Positions 1 to 7,818 of a stretch of DNA of 64,000 nt are shown here, one piece after another. Source of the DNA: Pararhodobacter oceanensis (GTDB lineage: Bacteria; Pseudomonadota; Alphaproteobacteria; Rhodobacterales; Rhodobacteraceae). A program made the position numbers and the translations under genes. The stretch's first letter is position 1, and each line of letters starts with the position of its first letter. The stretch covers positions 620,001 to 684,000 of the forward strand of contig NZ_QDKM01000001.1 in assembly GCF_003076755.1 (NCBI RefSeq). The letters run 5' to 3'. A model generated the notes under the pieces. That model had not been told where the DNA came from, made no database searches, and worked only from the letters and a program-made list of their open reading frames with translations.

Positions 1-497
1 CATTGATGCTCACCGGGTTTCGGGTCGAAAATCAGCGATTGCGGGGCCTTGCAGGTGAGCCAGGCGTTCTGCGCGATCTCTGCCTCCAACTGCCCCGGAC
101 CCCAGCCCGAATAGCCCAGCATCAACAGCCAGTCCTTCGGCCCCTTGCCCTCGGCAATCACCTTCAGGATCTCGGTCGAGGCGCTCAGCACCAGCCCCTC
201 GCCAATCTCTTGCCCGCTGGGGTCGTCATCGGCGCTGCCCGCATGCAGCACAAAGCCGCGCTGGGTCTCCACCGGCCCGCCCAGCATCACCGGCGTCGAG
301 GCGAGTTTACCATGATCCTCAACCCCCACCTGATCGAGCACGCTGGCCATCGTCGGCTGCGTCATCGGCCGGTTCAGCACCAGCCCGAAGGCGCCTTCGG
401 AACTATGCGCGCAGAGGAAAATCACACTATGTTCGAAACGCGGATCGGCCATCGCCGGCGTCGAAATCAGGATGTCGCCTGTCAGATCAAAATCCAT
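1..497 (-). CDS. yqgE: YqgE/AlgH family protein (UPF0301), partial at left edge
   Basis: Conserved bacterial protein of the YqgE/AlgH family, whose biochemical role is not settled; it is often discussed as a transcription-associated regulator. The ATG at 497 opens a frame that stays open to the left edge, giving 165 visible codons; the family is usually about 185-190 residues, so roughly 20 C-terminal residues are missing. Family hallmarks are visible near the N terminus (SSEGAFGLVLNRP), in the middle (VMLGGPVETQRGFVLH) and near the C terminus (LMLGYSGWGPGQLEAEI). It is divergent from the DsbD-like gene at 630, sharing a 132-bp promoter region. Family assignment is confident; function is not known. 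Confidence 0.92.
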   Translation of the reverse strand, partial: MDFDLTGDILISTPAMADPRFEHSVIFLCAHSSEGAFGLVLNRPMTQPTMASVLDQVGVEDHGKLASTPVMLGGPVETQRGFVLHAGSADDDPSGQEIGEGLVLSASTEILKVIAEGKGPKDWLLMLGYSGWGPGQLEAEIAQNAWLTCKAPQSLIFDPKPGEHQ

Positions 498-629
498 AAC
501 CGGTTCTTATGCCCTGCTCTTAACCTTGGCCCCAACTCTGGCCCGCCGCCGCGCGAAAGCCAAGAGCAGGCGGGGCTGCTAACGCTGTTTTTACTTTCCC
601 CCGGCAGGCTTGGTGGTATTGCTGGCGGT

Positions 630-1538
630 ATGAAGAACATCGTTAAGCATCTGGCCACTGCGGCCCACCGCGCTTTGGCCCATCTGCCTATGGGCCAGCG
701 CCGCACCTCTCCGCCCCTGCCCGCCGTTATTCTCGCCTCTGGTTTGGGATTGGGGCTGGGGCTGGGATTGGCGGCGCCGGTGGTGGCGCAGCAATCCGGC
801 GGGCTTGGCGCGGTGGTGCAGGCCGATATCCTGCCCGGCTGGCAGACCGCGCAGGGCACGCGGATGGCGGCGCTGCGGCTGCGCATGGCGCCGGGCTGGC
901 ACACCTATTGGCGGGTGCCGGGGGATGCCGGGATCGCGCCGCGGCTGAACTGGTCGCAATCGCAAAATATCCAGAGCATCGAGGCGATCTGGCCGCGCCC
1001 TGAGATCATCGACCAGAACGGGTTGCGCAGTTTCGGCTTTACCGAAGAACTGATCCTGCCGCTGCGCATCACCCCGCGTGATGCCGCCCGCCCGATGGCG
1101 ATCATCGGCGAATTGAACATCGGTGTGTGCCGCGACACCTGCGTGCCGGCGGATCTACAGGTCAGCGGCGCCCTGCGCGGGGGCGGTGCCGAGGACGGGC
1201 GGATCGCGGGTGCGCTGGGTCAGGGCGCGCAGCCCGCCGAACGCCACGGTTTGCAACGCGCCACTTGCCGTTTGGAGCCAACCCGGCGCGGCGCCCGTCT
1301 GACCCTGCGCGCGACCCTGCCGCCGGTCGGCGCGCAAGAGCAAATCATCATGGAATTGCCCGGCTCGGGCTATTGGATTTCCAACAGCCGAACATGGCGC
1401 GAGGGCGGGGATCTGGTCGCCGAAGCCCGCATCCGCGACCCCGAACGCGGCGCCGTCGGAATCAACCGCTCGGCGGTCAGCTTCACCATCCTGTCGGGCA
1501 GCCAGATGATCGAAGCCCAAGGCTGCACCGCGGGTTAA
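630..1538 (+). CDS. Exported DsbD N-terminal-domain protein (thiol-disulfide related)
   Basis: 302-residue predicted periplasmic protein. An N-terminal hydrophobic stretch rich in GLGLGLGLGL, ending AAPVVA before QQS, looks like a signal peptide. The remainder resembles the DsbD N-terminal (alpha) domain family, with the aromatic WHTYWRVPGDAG motif and a CRDTC cysteine pair (C-x3-C) about residue 170. In DsbD this domain passes electrons to periplasmic partners; here the membrane and thioredoxin domains are absent, so electrons must come from another protein. The ATG at 630 is chosen because the signal peptide follows it; the frame is open further upstream but that part is antisense to yqgE. 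Followed by repeat-rich sequence, so probably a single-gene unit. Role as thiol reductase or metal-binding protein is inferred. Confidence 0.8.
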   Translation: MKNIVKHLATAAHRALAHLPMGQRRTSPPLPAVILASGLGLGLGLGLAAPVVAQQSGGLGAVVQADILPGWQTAQGTRMAALRLRMAPGWHTYWRVPGDAGIAPRLNWSQSQNIQSIEAIWPRPEIIDQNGLRSFGFTEELILPLRITPRDAARPMAIIGELNIGVCRDTCVPADLQVSGALRGGGAEDGRIAGALGQGAQPAERHGLQRATCRLEPTRRGARLTLRATLPPVGAQEQIIMELPGSGYWISNSRTWREGGDLVAEARIRDPERGAVGINRSAVSFTILSGSQMIEAQGCTAG

Positions 1539-1629
1539 CCTGTTGGGGCGGACGAACAAAGAACCGGCAGCCTCGTCACGGGGTCTGCCCTCCTCCCAAC
1601 AATTCAACCTACTGGCCCGGGGGCACCCC

Positions 1630-1760
1630 GGGCCGCGCCCGACCCTCCCCCCCGGGAGGGCGCCATGGCGATGACGGGAGAGGCTCGCGCGGCATTCGTG
1701 CTTTTGAGTGCACCGCCTTGTGGCGAGGATGGGGCGCCCACCCAGGGTCAGGCGCGTCCC
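1630..1760 (+). repeat. MITE-like element, copy 1
   Basis: 131 bp bounded by GGGCCGCGCCCGACCCT on the left and AGGGTCAGGCGCGTCCC on the right, which are inverted versions of each other. A hairpin (CCCTCCC/GGGAGGG) sits just inside the left end and a further short palindrome (CCGGGGGCACCCCGG type) lies just outside it. The centre is close to identical to copy 4 (4812-4941) over about 100 bp, which implies recent copying or gene conversion. Confidence 0.75.
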
Positions 1761-1928
1761 TTCTCGCTTTACAGAGACTTCGGAACAAAGCGCTTCAAAG
1801 ACCACAGCGCCCAGAAGCTAGCCGCACCCCGCAAATGCTGACGCCCCAAAGGCAAGCCCGAGCAACACCCCAGCCCACCGCTGCCCTCATCAGAGCAACA
1901 TCCCCACCGTCACGCCCGTGGGCACCAC

Positions 1929-2056
1929 GGGCCGCGCCCGCCCCTCCCCATGGGGGGGGCATTGGCGATGACATTCACAAGGCAACCGACATCACCGCTT
2001 TCAAGCACAGCACGTCGTGAAAACGGCGGGCGCCCACCCAGGGTCAGCCGCGTCCC
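1929..2056 (+). repeat. MITE-like element, copy 2
   Basis: 128 bp, left end GGGCCGCGCCCGCCCCT, right end AGGGTCAGCCGCGTCCC. The centre is diverged from copy 1, but the length, the ends and the outer hairpin CCCGTGGGCACCACGGG are kept. Confidence 0.7.
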
Positions 2057-2141
2057 TTCGCATCAAACAGCGCTTACAATGCCCTCAACTACCGCAGCCA
2101 ACCGGTTCGACCAAGGATAGCCCATGCCCCTTACCAAAGGG

Positions 2142-2684
2142 TTACTTCCTCCGCATATGCTCCTCCAAACGCGGCATGATTTCGACGAAATTACACGGCA
2201 AATGCCGGTAATCGAGCTGTTTCACCAAGATCTCGTCCCAGGCATCCTTACAGGCGCCGGTCGAGCCGGGCAGCGCGAACATATAGGTGCCATGCGCAAC
2301 CCCGCCGGTGGCGCGGCTTTGCACCGCTGAAGTGCCAATTTTCTGCATCGACACCATGGTGAAGACCGTGCCGAAGGCGTCGATCTCCTTCTCATAGACA
2401 TCGCGATGCGCCTCGACGGTGACATCGCGGCCAGTCAATCCGGTGCCGCCGGTGGAAATAATCACATCAATTTCAGGGTCTTGCGCCCAAGCGCGGAGCT
2501 GCGCGGCGATCTCGGCGCGTTCATCCCGGATGATCTTGCGCGCCGCCAGCATATGCCCCGCGCCCTCGATCCGTGCGACCAAAGTCCCGCCCGAGCGGTC
2601 CTCGGCCAATGTCCGCGTGTCCGAGACCGTCAACACGGCAATCCGCACCGGCACAAAGGGTTTCGTTTCATCCAGTCGAGACAT
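2142..2684 (-). CDS. moaB: Molybdenum cofactor biosynthesis protein B
   Basis: 180 residues, full length for MoaB/Mog-type proteins. The MoCF-binding fold is clear: VRIAVLTVSDTRT near the N terminus, IISTGGTGLTGRDVTVEA (about residues 85-102) and FALPGSTGACKDAWDEI near the C terminus, where the PGS/GxxxA region binds the molybdopterin. MoaB/Mog adenylates molybdopterin before molybdenum insertion, or in some bacteria is a paralogue of uncertain role. moaD and moaE lie elsewhere in the window at 11.8-12.5 kb. Convergent with the DsbD-like gene; the next gene upstream on the same strand is the uracil-DNA glycosylase, whose stop is 56 bp before this start, so the two may be co-transcribed. Confidence 0.93.
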   Translation of the reverse strand: MSRLDETKPFVPVRIAVLTVSDTRTLAEDRSGGTLVARIEGAGHMLAARKIIRDERAEIAAQLRAWAQDPEIDVIISTGGTGLTGRDVTVEAHRDVYEKEIDAFGTVFTMVSMQKIGTSAVQSRATGGVAHGTYMFALPGSTGACKDAWDEILVKQLDYRHLPCNFVEIMPRLEEHMRRK

Positions 2685-2740
2685 ATTTGCCCCCGTTATT
2701 AATCATGAATTCGCTGCGTTAACCCTGCGACGGGCCCCGC

Positions 2741-3538
2741 CTAGCCCAAGGACTTAAGCCGTGCCTTGATCTCGAGCAAATCGGCCCAAGCCTCGCGTTT
2801 GGCCTCGGGAAAGCGCAGCAAGAATGCCGGATGGGTGATCGGCATGGCGGGCAATGCCTGCGCCTCGGCCCAAGTGCCGCGCAGTTTGGTGATCCCGCGC
2901 GCATTCAGCAGCGCCTCACAGGCGGTATTGCCGACCAGCACCAAGAGCCGCGGCTTAACCAACTCGATATGGCGCAACAAAAACGGCCGCAGCATCGCCA
3001 GCTCGTGTTTGCTCGGCTCACGGTTGGCGGGCGGCCGCCAGGGCACGGTATTGGTGATATAGAGCGCGCTCGCCGGATCCTCGCTGCGCCGCGACAGACC
3101 GATGGCGGCGAACATCTGGTCCAACAGCTGCCCCGAGGCGCCGACAAAGGGGCGGCCCTTGCGGTCTTCCTCGGCCCCCGGCCCCTCGCCGATCACCATC
3201 ACATGCGCCTGCGGGTTGCCATCGGCGAACACGCAATTGCGCGCCCCGCGGCGCAATTCGCAATGGGCAAACCCCTGTAGCGCCAGTTTCAACGCCGGCA
3301 GATCCTGAGCGGCAGCAGCGGCGGCTCTGGCCTCGGCAACCGTGTCGATCTCTTGCGGTTGCGGCATCGGCGGCGGCGCTGCCACCTGCCCCGGCTGCGG
3401 GACAGCAGCAGCGGCGGCGGGCGGCTCCACGCGTGCGAAACGGTCCACGGGTTCTGCCAGAACCGTGTCCGTCACGCCCAGTTCCACCTGCCATTCCAGC
3501 AAGGCGCGGGCCAGATGCCAATCCACCACCATCGTCAT
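2741..3538 (-). CDS. Uracil-DNA glycosylase, family 4/5 type
   Basis: 265-residue base-excision-repair enzyme that removes uracil from DNA. Residues 1-80 are an Ala/Pro-rich extension; the glycosylase domain runs from about 85 to the end. The family-4 motif A (GEGPGAEEDRKGRPFVG, 117-133) is intact, and motif B appears as HPAFLLR (236-242). Only three cysteines are present (93, 102, 207) with C-x8-C rather than C-x2-C spacing, and the cysteine of the usual KCRPP motif is replaced by tryptophan 167 (PWRPP). The classical 4Fe-4S cluster may therefore be absent. The start at 3538 (MTMVVDWH) was preferred over a longer frame because upstream codons lie in the promoter region shared with pyrB. Confidence 0.85.
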   Translation of the reverse strand: MTMVVDWHLARALLEWQVELGVTDTVLAEPVDRFARVEPPAAAAAVPQPGQVAAPPPMPQPQEIDTVAEARAAAAAAQDLPALKLALQGFAHCELRRGARNCVFADGNPQAHVMVIGEGPGAEEDRKGRPFVGASGQLLDQMFAAIGLSRRSEDPASALYITNTVPWRPPANREPSKHELAMLRPFLLRHIELVKPRLLVLVGNTACEALLNARGITKLRGTWAEAQALPAMPITHPAFLLRFPEAKREAWADLLEIKARLKSLG

Positions 3539-3694
3539 GGCGCCGACCCTAGCGCAAGCCGCGGGCGGGGCCAATGAGTCGCGTGCAGCGGCGATGCATT
3601 CCGCCCGCCGGACGGCCACCGCCAACAGGGCTTAATGCTTGCCCCCGCGCGCGCCCCTTTCTATACCGCCACCGACAGGCCAAAGGGGGCAAGG

Positions 3695-4642
3695 ATGACT
3701 TTCACGCAGCGCCATCTTCTGGGGATCGAGCCGCTTCACCCCGTCGAGATCACCGCGATTCTCGACAAGGCCGAGGAATACGCCGCCCTCAACCGCTCGG
3801 CGCATAAACAGTCCGACGCGCTCAAGGGGCTGACCCAGATCAATATGTTCTTCGAGAACTCGACCCGCACGCAGGCCAGTTTTGAACTGGCGGGCAAGCG
3901 GCTGGGCGCTGATGTGATGAATATGTCGATGCAATCCTCGAGCCTGAAAAAGGGCGAGACGCTGATCGACACCGCGCTGACCCTGAACGCCATGCACCCC
4001 GATCTGCTGGTCGTGCGGCACCCGAATTCGGGCGCGGTTAACCTCTTGGCAGAAAAGGTAAATTGCGCGGTGTTGAATGCCGGTGACGGGCGCCATGAGC
4101 ATCCGACGCAGGCGCTCTTGGACGCCTTAACCATCCGCCGCAAGAAGGGCCGTCTGCACCGGTTGATCGTGGCGATCTGCGGCGATATCGCCCATTCCCG
4201 CGTGGCGCGGTCGAACCTGATCCTCTTGGGCAAGATGGAAAACCGCGTGCGGCTGATTGGCCCGCCGACGCTGATGCCCGCCGGTGTCGCCGAATTCGGC
4301 TGCGAGGTCTATGACGATATGAAGGCGGGGCTGCAGGACGCCGATGTGGTGATGATGCTGCGCCTGCAAAAAGAGCGGATGGACGGCGGCTTCATCCCCT
4401 CCGAGCGCGAATATTACCACCGCTACGGGCTTGATGCCGAGAAACTCGCCCATGCCAAGCCGGACGCGATTGTCATGCATCCCGGGCCGATGAACCGGGG
4501 GGTCGAGATTGACGGCACGATTGCCGATGACATCAACCGTTCGGTGATCCAAGAGCAGGTGGAGATGGGTGTCGCCGTGCGGATGGCGGCGATGGACCTG
4601 CTGGCGCGCAACCTCAAAGCGTCGCGCGCGGGTGAGGGCTAA
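3695..4642 (+). CDS. pyrB: Aspartate carbamoyltransferase catalytic subunit
   Basis: 315 residues, normal length. Catalyses carbamoyl phosphate plus aspartate to carbamoyl aspartate, the committed step of de novo pyrimidine synthesis. The carbamoyl-phosphate loop [13 protein letters not shown] (about 51-63), the [14 protein letters not shown] segment and the C-terminal HPGPMNRG loop are intact. The ATG at 3695 is preceded by AAGG, and the protein begins [14 protein letters not shown]. The dihydroorotase-like gene often next to pyrB in this order lies 41 kb away at 45.4 kb. No pyrI regulatory subunit is visible. Downstream sequence is repeat-rich. Confidence 0.96.
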   Translation: MTFTQRHLLGIEPLHPVEITAILDKAEEYAALNRSAHKQSDALKGLTQINMFFENSTRTQASFELAGKRLGADVMNMSMQSSSLKKGETLIDTALTLNAMHPDLLVVRHPNSGAVNLLAEKVNCAVLNAGDGRHEHPTQALLDALTIRRKKGRLHRLIVAICGDIAHSRVARSNLILLGKMENRVRLIGPPTLMPAGVAEFGCEVYDDMKAGLQDADVVMMLRLQKERMDGGFIPSEREYYHRYGLDAEKLAHAKPDAIVMHPGPMNRGVEIDGTIADDINRSVIQEQVEMGVAVRMAAMDLLARNLKASRAGEG

Positions 4643-4709
4643 GGCGCCCGCCGCGTAACGGCAGCGCATTAAGCGCAGCCTTTAGCAGAGCCACATCCCC
4701 ACCGTCAGG

Positions 4710-4760
4710 CTCGTGGGAACCCCGAGCCGCGCCCGACCTTCCCCACCGGCAGGGCATTTA
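4710..4760 (+). repeat. MITE-like element, left-end fragment (copy 3)
   Basis: Contains the left terminal sequence in the form GAGCCGCGCCCGACCTT at 4724-4740, with the outer CTCGTGGGAACCCCGAG hairpin. No matching right end follows before copy 4 begins. The lead-in ATCCCCACCGTCAGGC matches that of copy 2, so this is a truncated copy and not a chance match. Confidence 0.6.
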
Positions 4761-4811
4761 CCGCTGCCCGAACAGAGCCACTTCCCCACCCGCCACGCCC
4801 GTGGGAACCAC

Positions 4812-4941
4812 GGGCCGCGCCCGCCCCTCCCCATGGGAGGGCGCATTGGCGATGGCGGGAGAGGCTCGCGCGGTATTCGTGCTTTCGAGTGCACCGCCTT
4901 GTGGCGAGGCTGGGGCGCCCACCCAGGATCGGGCGCGGCCC
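4812..4941 (+). repeat. MITE-like element, copy 4
   Basis: 130 bp with left end GGGCCGCGCCCGCCCCT and right end AGGATCGGGCGCGGCCC. Its centre is nearly the same as copy 1, differing at a handful of bases. Confidence 0.75.
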
Positions 4942-5080
4942 TTTGTGCGTTGCGGAGGGCTTTGGGGAAAGGGGGGCTCAAGGGTTGCCCTTAACGCCAC
5001 CGCCCCCCGCCCCTACCGTTTTTCCTTGTCCCGAACCGCTCGGCTTGCAAACATGCGGCAGGGACATCACGGAGCGCAGC

Positions 5081-5692
5081 ATGAGCACATCCCCCAGCGG
5101 CTGGGAGGGCATCCTGGATCAGGGCGAAGAGATCCTCTGGCAAGGCCAGCCCGACGACGCCATCATCTGGACCGATCTGATCAGCCCGCAAACCTTTATG
5201 GGCCTGTTCTTCTGCGGCTTCTCGGCCTTCTGGCTGACCGGCGTCTGGGCGATCCTCGGGAGTATGGACCAAGCCGGCGCCCTCGGCCTGATGTTCCTGC
5301 TGTTCCCGATTGTCGGGGTGATCTTTTTCGGCACCGGCCTCTATATGCTGGGCGGGCGGCTGTTCTGGGATGTCTATCTGCGCCGCCACACCTGGTATAC
5401 GCTGACCACCGAGGCCGCCTATATCGCTACCGCGCCACTCGGCAAACGGCGGCTCAAACGCTATGCCTATAGCGAGATGTCCCAGCTCAGCCTCGATGAC
5501 GGGCAGCCGGGCACGATTTGGTTCGCCGAGGAATTGCGCAGCTACCGCAGCCATTCGAAATCCGGCCGCGGCCGCACTCGCACCGCGCGCATACCGATCG
5601 GGTTTCGCCGGATCGGTGACGCGCGCGCGGTCTATAGATTGCTGCGCGACCACCGCGACCAATCCACCAGCGCGAGCGCGCCCACACCATAG
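5081..5692 (+). CDS. Membrane protein with two hydrophobic segments and PH-like tail
   Basis: 203 residues. After a polar N terminus containing GEEILWQGQPD there are two membrane segments (about 35-57 and 66-90), then a basic C-terminal half with TWYTLTTEAAYIATAPLGKRRLKRY. The W-x-G-x-P start and the LTTEAAYI strand resemble bacterial PH-like (bPH2) proteins, in which a GQP-type lead precedes the membrane hairpin. A second protein of similar plan is at 44862. The ATG at 5081 follows GGAGCGCAGC. Function unknown; the PH-like reading is tentative. Confidence 0.7.
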   Translation: MSTSPSGWEGILDQGEEILWQGQPDDAIIWTDLISPQTFMGLFFCGFSAFWLTGVWAILGSMDQAGALGLMFLLFPIVGVIFFGTGLYMLGGRLFWDVYLRRHTWYTLTTEAAYIATAPLGKRRLKRYAYSEMSQLSLDDGQPGTIWFAEELRSYRSHSKSGRGRTRTARIPIGFRRIGDARAVYRLLRDHRDQSTSASAPTP

Positions 5693-5819
5693 CCGCCGCT
5701 ATAGCCGCCACCCCTTAGCCAGAACGGCAAAACCGCGCAGGCTTCAAAACGCGGGATTTTTCGCCCGCAACTCGGGTCGCGCTCTTGTTGGCGGCACTCG
5801 GCTCACATACATCGGGGGG

Positions 5820-6629
5820 ATGGAAAAACAGCCCTCTATCGTCAAACGCCTGCTGCGCCGTGTGCCGCGCGTGAATATCGTGCGCCTGCAAGGGATGATC
5901 GCTGCCGACGGGCGCGGGCGGCTCTCGGATGCCGCAGTCGCCCCGCTGCTGGAACGCGCGTTCAAATCCGGCAAGCCGAAAGCGGTGGCGCTGATCATCA
6001 ATTCGCCGGGCGGCTCGCCGGTGCAAAGCGCGCTGATCGGCGCCCGCATCCGCCGCTTGGCCGCCGAGACCGAGCTGCCGGTGCATGCGTTTGTCGAGGA
6101 TGCGGCGGCCTCGGGCGGCTATTGGATCGCCAGCGCGGCCGATGATATCCGCGTCGATGCGGCGTCGATTGTCGGCTCGATCGGGGTGATCTCGGCGGGG
6201 TTCGGTCTGCAGGACGCAATCGGCAAACTCGGCATCGAGCGCCGCGTGCATACCGCCGGACGCTCGAAAAGTCAGATGGACCCGTTCCAGCCTGAGCGCC
6301 CCGAGGATGTCGCGCGGCTTGATGCGCTGTTAGAGCAGATGCACGGCGTGTTTATCGACCATGTGAAAACCCGCCGCGGCGACAGGCTCAGCAGCGAGGA
6401 TGAGCTCTTTGACGGCAGCTTCTGGCTCGGCGCCGAGGCGGTGCGGCTGGGGCTGGCGGACGGGCTCGGCCATCCGGTGCCGGTGCTCAAGGACCTATAT
6501 GGCAAAGAGGTGCGGTTTCGCGTCTTCGGCCCGCGCCGCCGGTTGATCTCGCGGCTGGGACTGTCGCTGGCGGATTCGGCGCTCGGCGGCATTGAGGAGG
6601 CTGCGCTCTGGGCGCGGCTCGGCGTCTAA
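5820..6629 (+). CDS. S49 family serine peptidase (SppA/SohB-like)
   Basis: 269-residue short-form signal-peptide-peptidase type enzyme. The family core NSPGGSPVQS (61-70) is followed by the nucleophile region AASGGYWIA, with the likely catalytic Ser98, then VGSIGVI (118-124) and a candidate general-base Lys150 in GRSKSQMDPF. SppA enzymes degrade signal peptides and membrane fragments. There is no obvious N-terminal membrane helix, unlike many SppA proteins, so it may act as a peripheral or cytosolic protein. The ATG at 5820 follows GGGGG at short distance. The next gene starts 4 bp after its stop, indicating an operon with the zinc-ribbon peptide and antiporter. Confidence 0.87.
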   Translation: MEKQPSIVKRLLRRVPRVNIVRLQGMIAADGRGRLSDAAVAPLLERAFKSGKPKAVALIINSPGGSPVQSALIGARIRRLAAETELPVHAFVEDAAASGGYWIASAADDIRVDAASIVGSIGVISAGFGLQDAIGKLGIERRVHTAGRSKSQMDPFQPERPEDVARLDALLEQMHGVFIDHVKTRRGDRLSSEDELFDGSFWLGAEAVRLGLADGLGHPVPVLKDLYGKEVRFRVFGPRRRLISRLGLSLADSALGGIEEAALWARLGV

Positions 6630-6633
6630 ATAT

Positions 6634-6822
6634 ATGATTTTACGCGCCGTTATCCTGTTTTTGCTGTTCATGCTGGTGATGGCCATGCTGCAAAAAGCCT
6701 TTCGCCCGAAAGGCAAAGCCAAGCCCAAAGCGCTGGACCGGCTGCGATGCCCGACGTGCAAACGGGTGAATTTTTCCAACACACCCGCGCGCTGCGACCG
6801 GGCTGACTGCAGGTATCGCTGA
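6634..6822 (+). CDS. Small membrane-anchored zinc-ribbon protein
   Basis: 62 residues. Residues 2-20 form one hydrophobic helix (ILRAVILFLLFMLVMAMLQ), followed by a Lys-rich linker and a cytosolic tail with two cysteine pairs, CPTC and, 12 residues later, CDRADC, as expected for a small zinc ribbon. It starts four bases after the S49 peptidase stop and its TGA overlaps the ATG of the antiporter, so it is translated within a three-gene operon. No function can be assigned. Confidence 0.72.
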   Translation: MILRAVILFLLFMLVMAMLQKAFRPKGKAKPKALDRLRCPTCKRVNFSNTPARCDRADCRYR

Positions 6823-7802
6823 TGCTACTCGACTTTGCGATGATCATCGCCGGATTGGTGCTTTTGGTCTTTGCCGGTGACGCGCTGGTCAAAGGCGCCG
6901 TCAACCTGAGCCTACGGCTGGGGATACCGGCGCTGATCGTCGGTCTGACCGTGGTCGCCTTTGGCACCTCGGCGCCGGAACTTCTGGTCTCGATCGAGGC
7001 GATTCTGGGCAATGCTCCGGCGCTGGCTCTGGGCAATGTGGTCGGTTCGAACACCGCCAATATCCTGCTGGTGCTGGGCATTCCGGCGCTGATCACCGCG
7101 GTGCCGGTGGCGCGCTCGCTGGCGCGGGATTTCTGGATGATGATGGCGGCAACGGCGCTGTTTATCGGTCTCGCCTTCCTTGGCCCGCTGACCTGGATGC
7201 ACGGGCTGGCGCTTTTGGCCGGTCTCGCGCTGATGCTATGGAACAGCTACAGCCGCGCGCGGGCGCATCGGAACGAGATTTGCAACGGTAACGGCACCAC
7301 CAGTGACCCGCTCTGCGATGACGAGGGGCTGGAACTTGAGGGCGTCGAACCCGATATCTCGGGCTGGAAAATCGCGCTCTTCTTGCTGGCGGGGATTATC
7401 GGCCTGCCGGTGGGCGCGCGGCTTTTGGTCAATGGCTCGGTCGATATCGCCACCTATTGGGGGGTCAGCGATGCGGTGATCGGGTTGACGCTGGTCGCGG
7501 TCGGCACCTCGCTGCCGGAACTCGCCACCACCGTGGCCGCCGCGCTGCGCCGTGAGGCTGGCGTGGCGATGGGCAATGTCATCGGCTCGAACCTGTTCAA
7601 CCTTCTGGGCATCATCGGTGTCGCCACGCTGATCGGCCCGATTCCGGTGCCGCTCGAGATGTTGCAGCTTGACCTCTGGGTGATGGCCGCCGCCTCGGCG
7701 CTCTTGGGCTTTTTCGTCTATACCGGCCGCAGCATCACATGGCGGGCGGGGCTCGGCCTCTTGCTCCTCTATGCGCTCTATGTGATCCAGTTGTTCTATT
7801 GA
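6822..7802 (+). CDS. Calcium/sodium antiporter (CaCA family, YrbG-like)
   Basis: 326-residue inner-membrane cation exchanger with ten or eleven predicted helices. The two inverted CaCA repeats are clear: GLTVVAFGTSAPELLVS with GNVVGSNTANILLVLG in the first half and GLTLVAVGTSLPELATT with GNVIGSNLFNLLGIIG in the second; the paired acidic and Asn residues form the ion site. A hydrophilic loop rich in acidic residues (about 160-185) separates the halves, as usual. The ATG overlaps the stop of the zinc-ribbon gene (TGATG), indicating translational coupling. Confidence 0.93.
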   Translation: MLLDFAMIIAGLVLLVFAGDALVKGAVNLSLRLGIPALIVGLTVVAFGTSAPELLVSIEAILGNAPALALGNVVGSNTANILLVLGIPALITAVPVARSLARDFWMMMAATALFIGLAFLGPLTWMHGLALLAGLALMLWNSYSRARAHRNEICNGNGTTSDPLCDDEGLELEGVEPDISGWKIALFLLAGIIGLPVGARLLVNGSVDIATYWGVSDAVIGLTLVAVGTSLPELATTVAAALRREAGVAMGNVIGSNLFNLLGIIGVATLIGPIPVPLEMLQLDLWVMAAASALLGFFVYTGRSITWRAGLGLLLLYALYVIQLFY

Positions 7803-7818
7803 ACTGACCACGGAGGGG

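Larger units (their letters stand above)
1539..2141. other. Gene-free region holding two MITE-like repeats
   Basis: About 600 bp between two convergent genes. It contains two full copies of the 130-bp terminal-inverted-repeat element (1630-1760 and 1929-2056). Open frames crossing it are composed of low-complexity Arg/Pro/Ala translation and are not convincing genes. No promoter or RNA gene is recognised outside the repeats. Confidence 0.7.
4643..5080. other. Gene-free region with MITE-like repeats
   Basis: 438 bp between pyrB and the following membrane-protein gene, both on the plus strand. It holds one truncated left end (4710-4760) and one full copy (4812-4941) of the 130-bp element. The last 100 bp precede the gene at 5081 and must carry its promoter; no clear -35/-10 pair stands out. 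Confidence 0.65.

Noticed and set aside
3-629. Upstream in-frame extension of the DsbD-like gene
   Set aside because: It overlaps yqgE on the other strand; the signal peptide is directly after the ATG at 630.
1539-2141. Frames of 216-297 codons in the intergenic repeat regions (also near 4.7-5.0, 25.5, 26.2, 31.2 and 39 kb)
   Set aside because: They consist of translated GC-rich repeat DNA, lack ribosome-binding sites and recur only because the repeats do.
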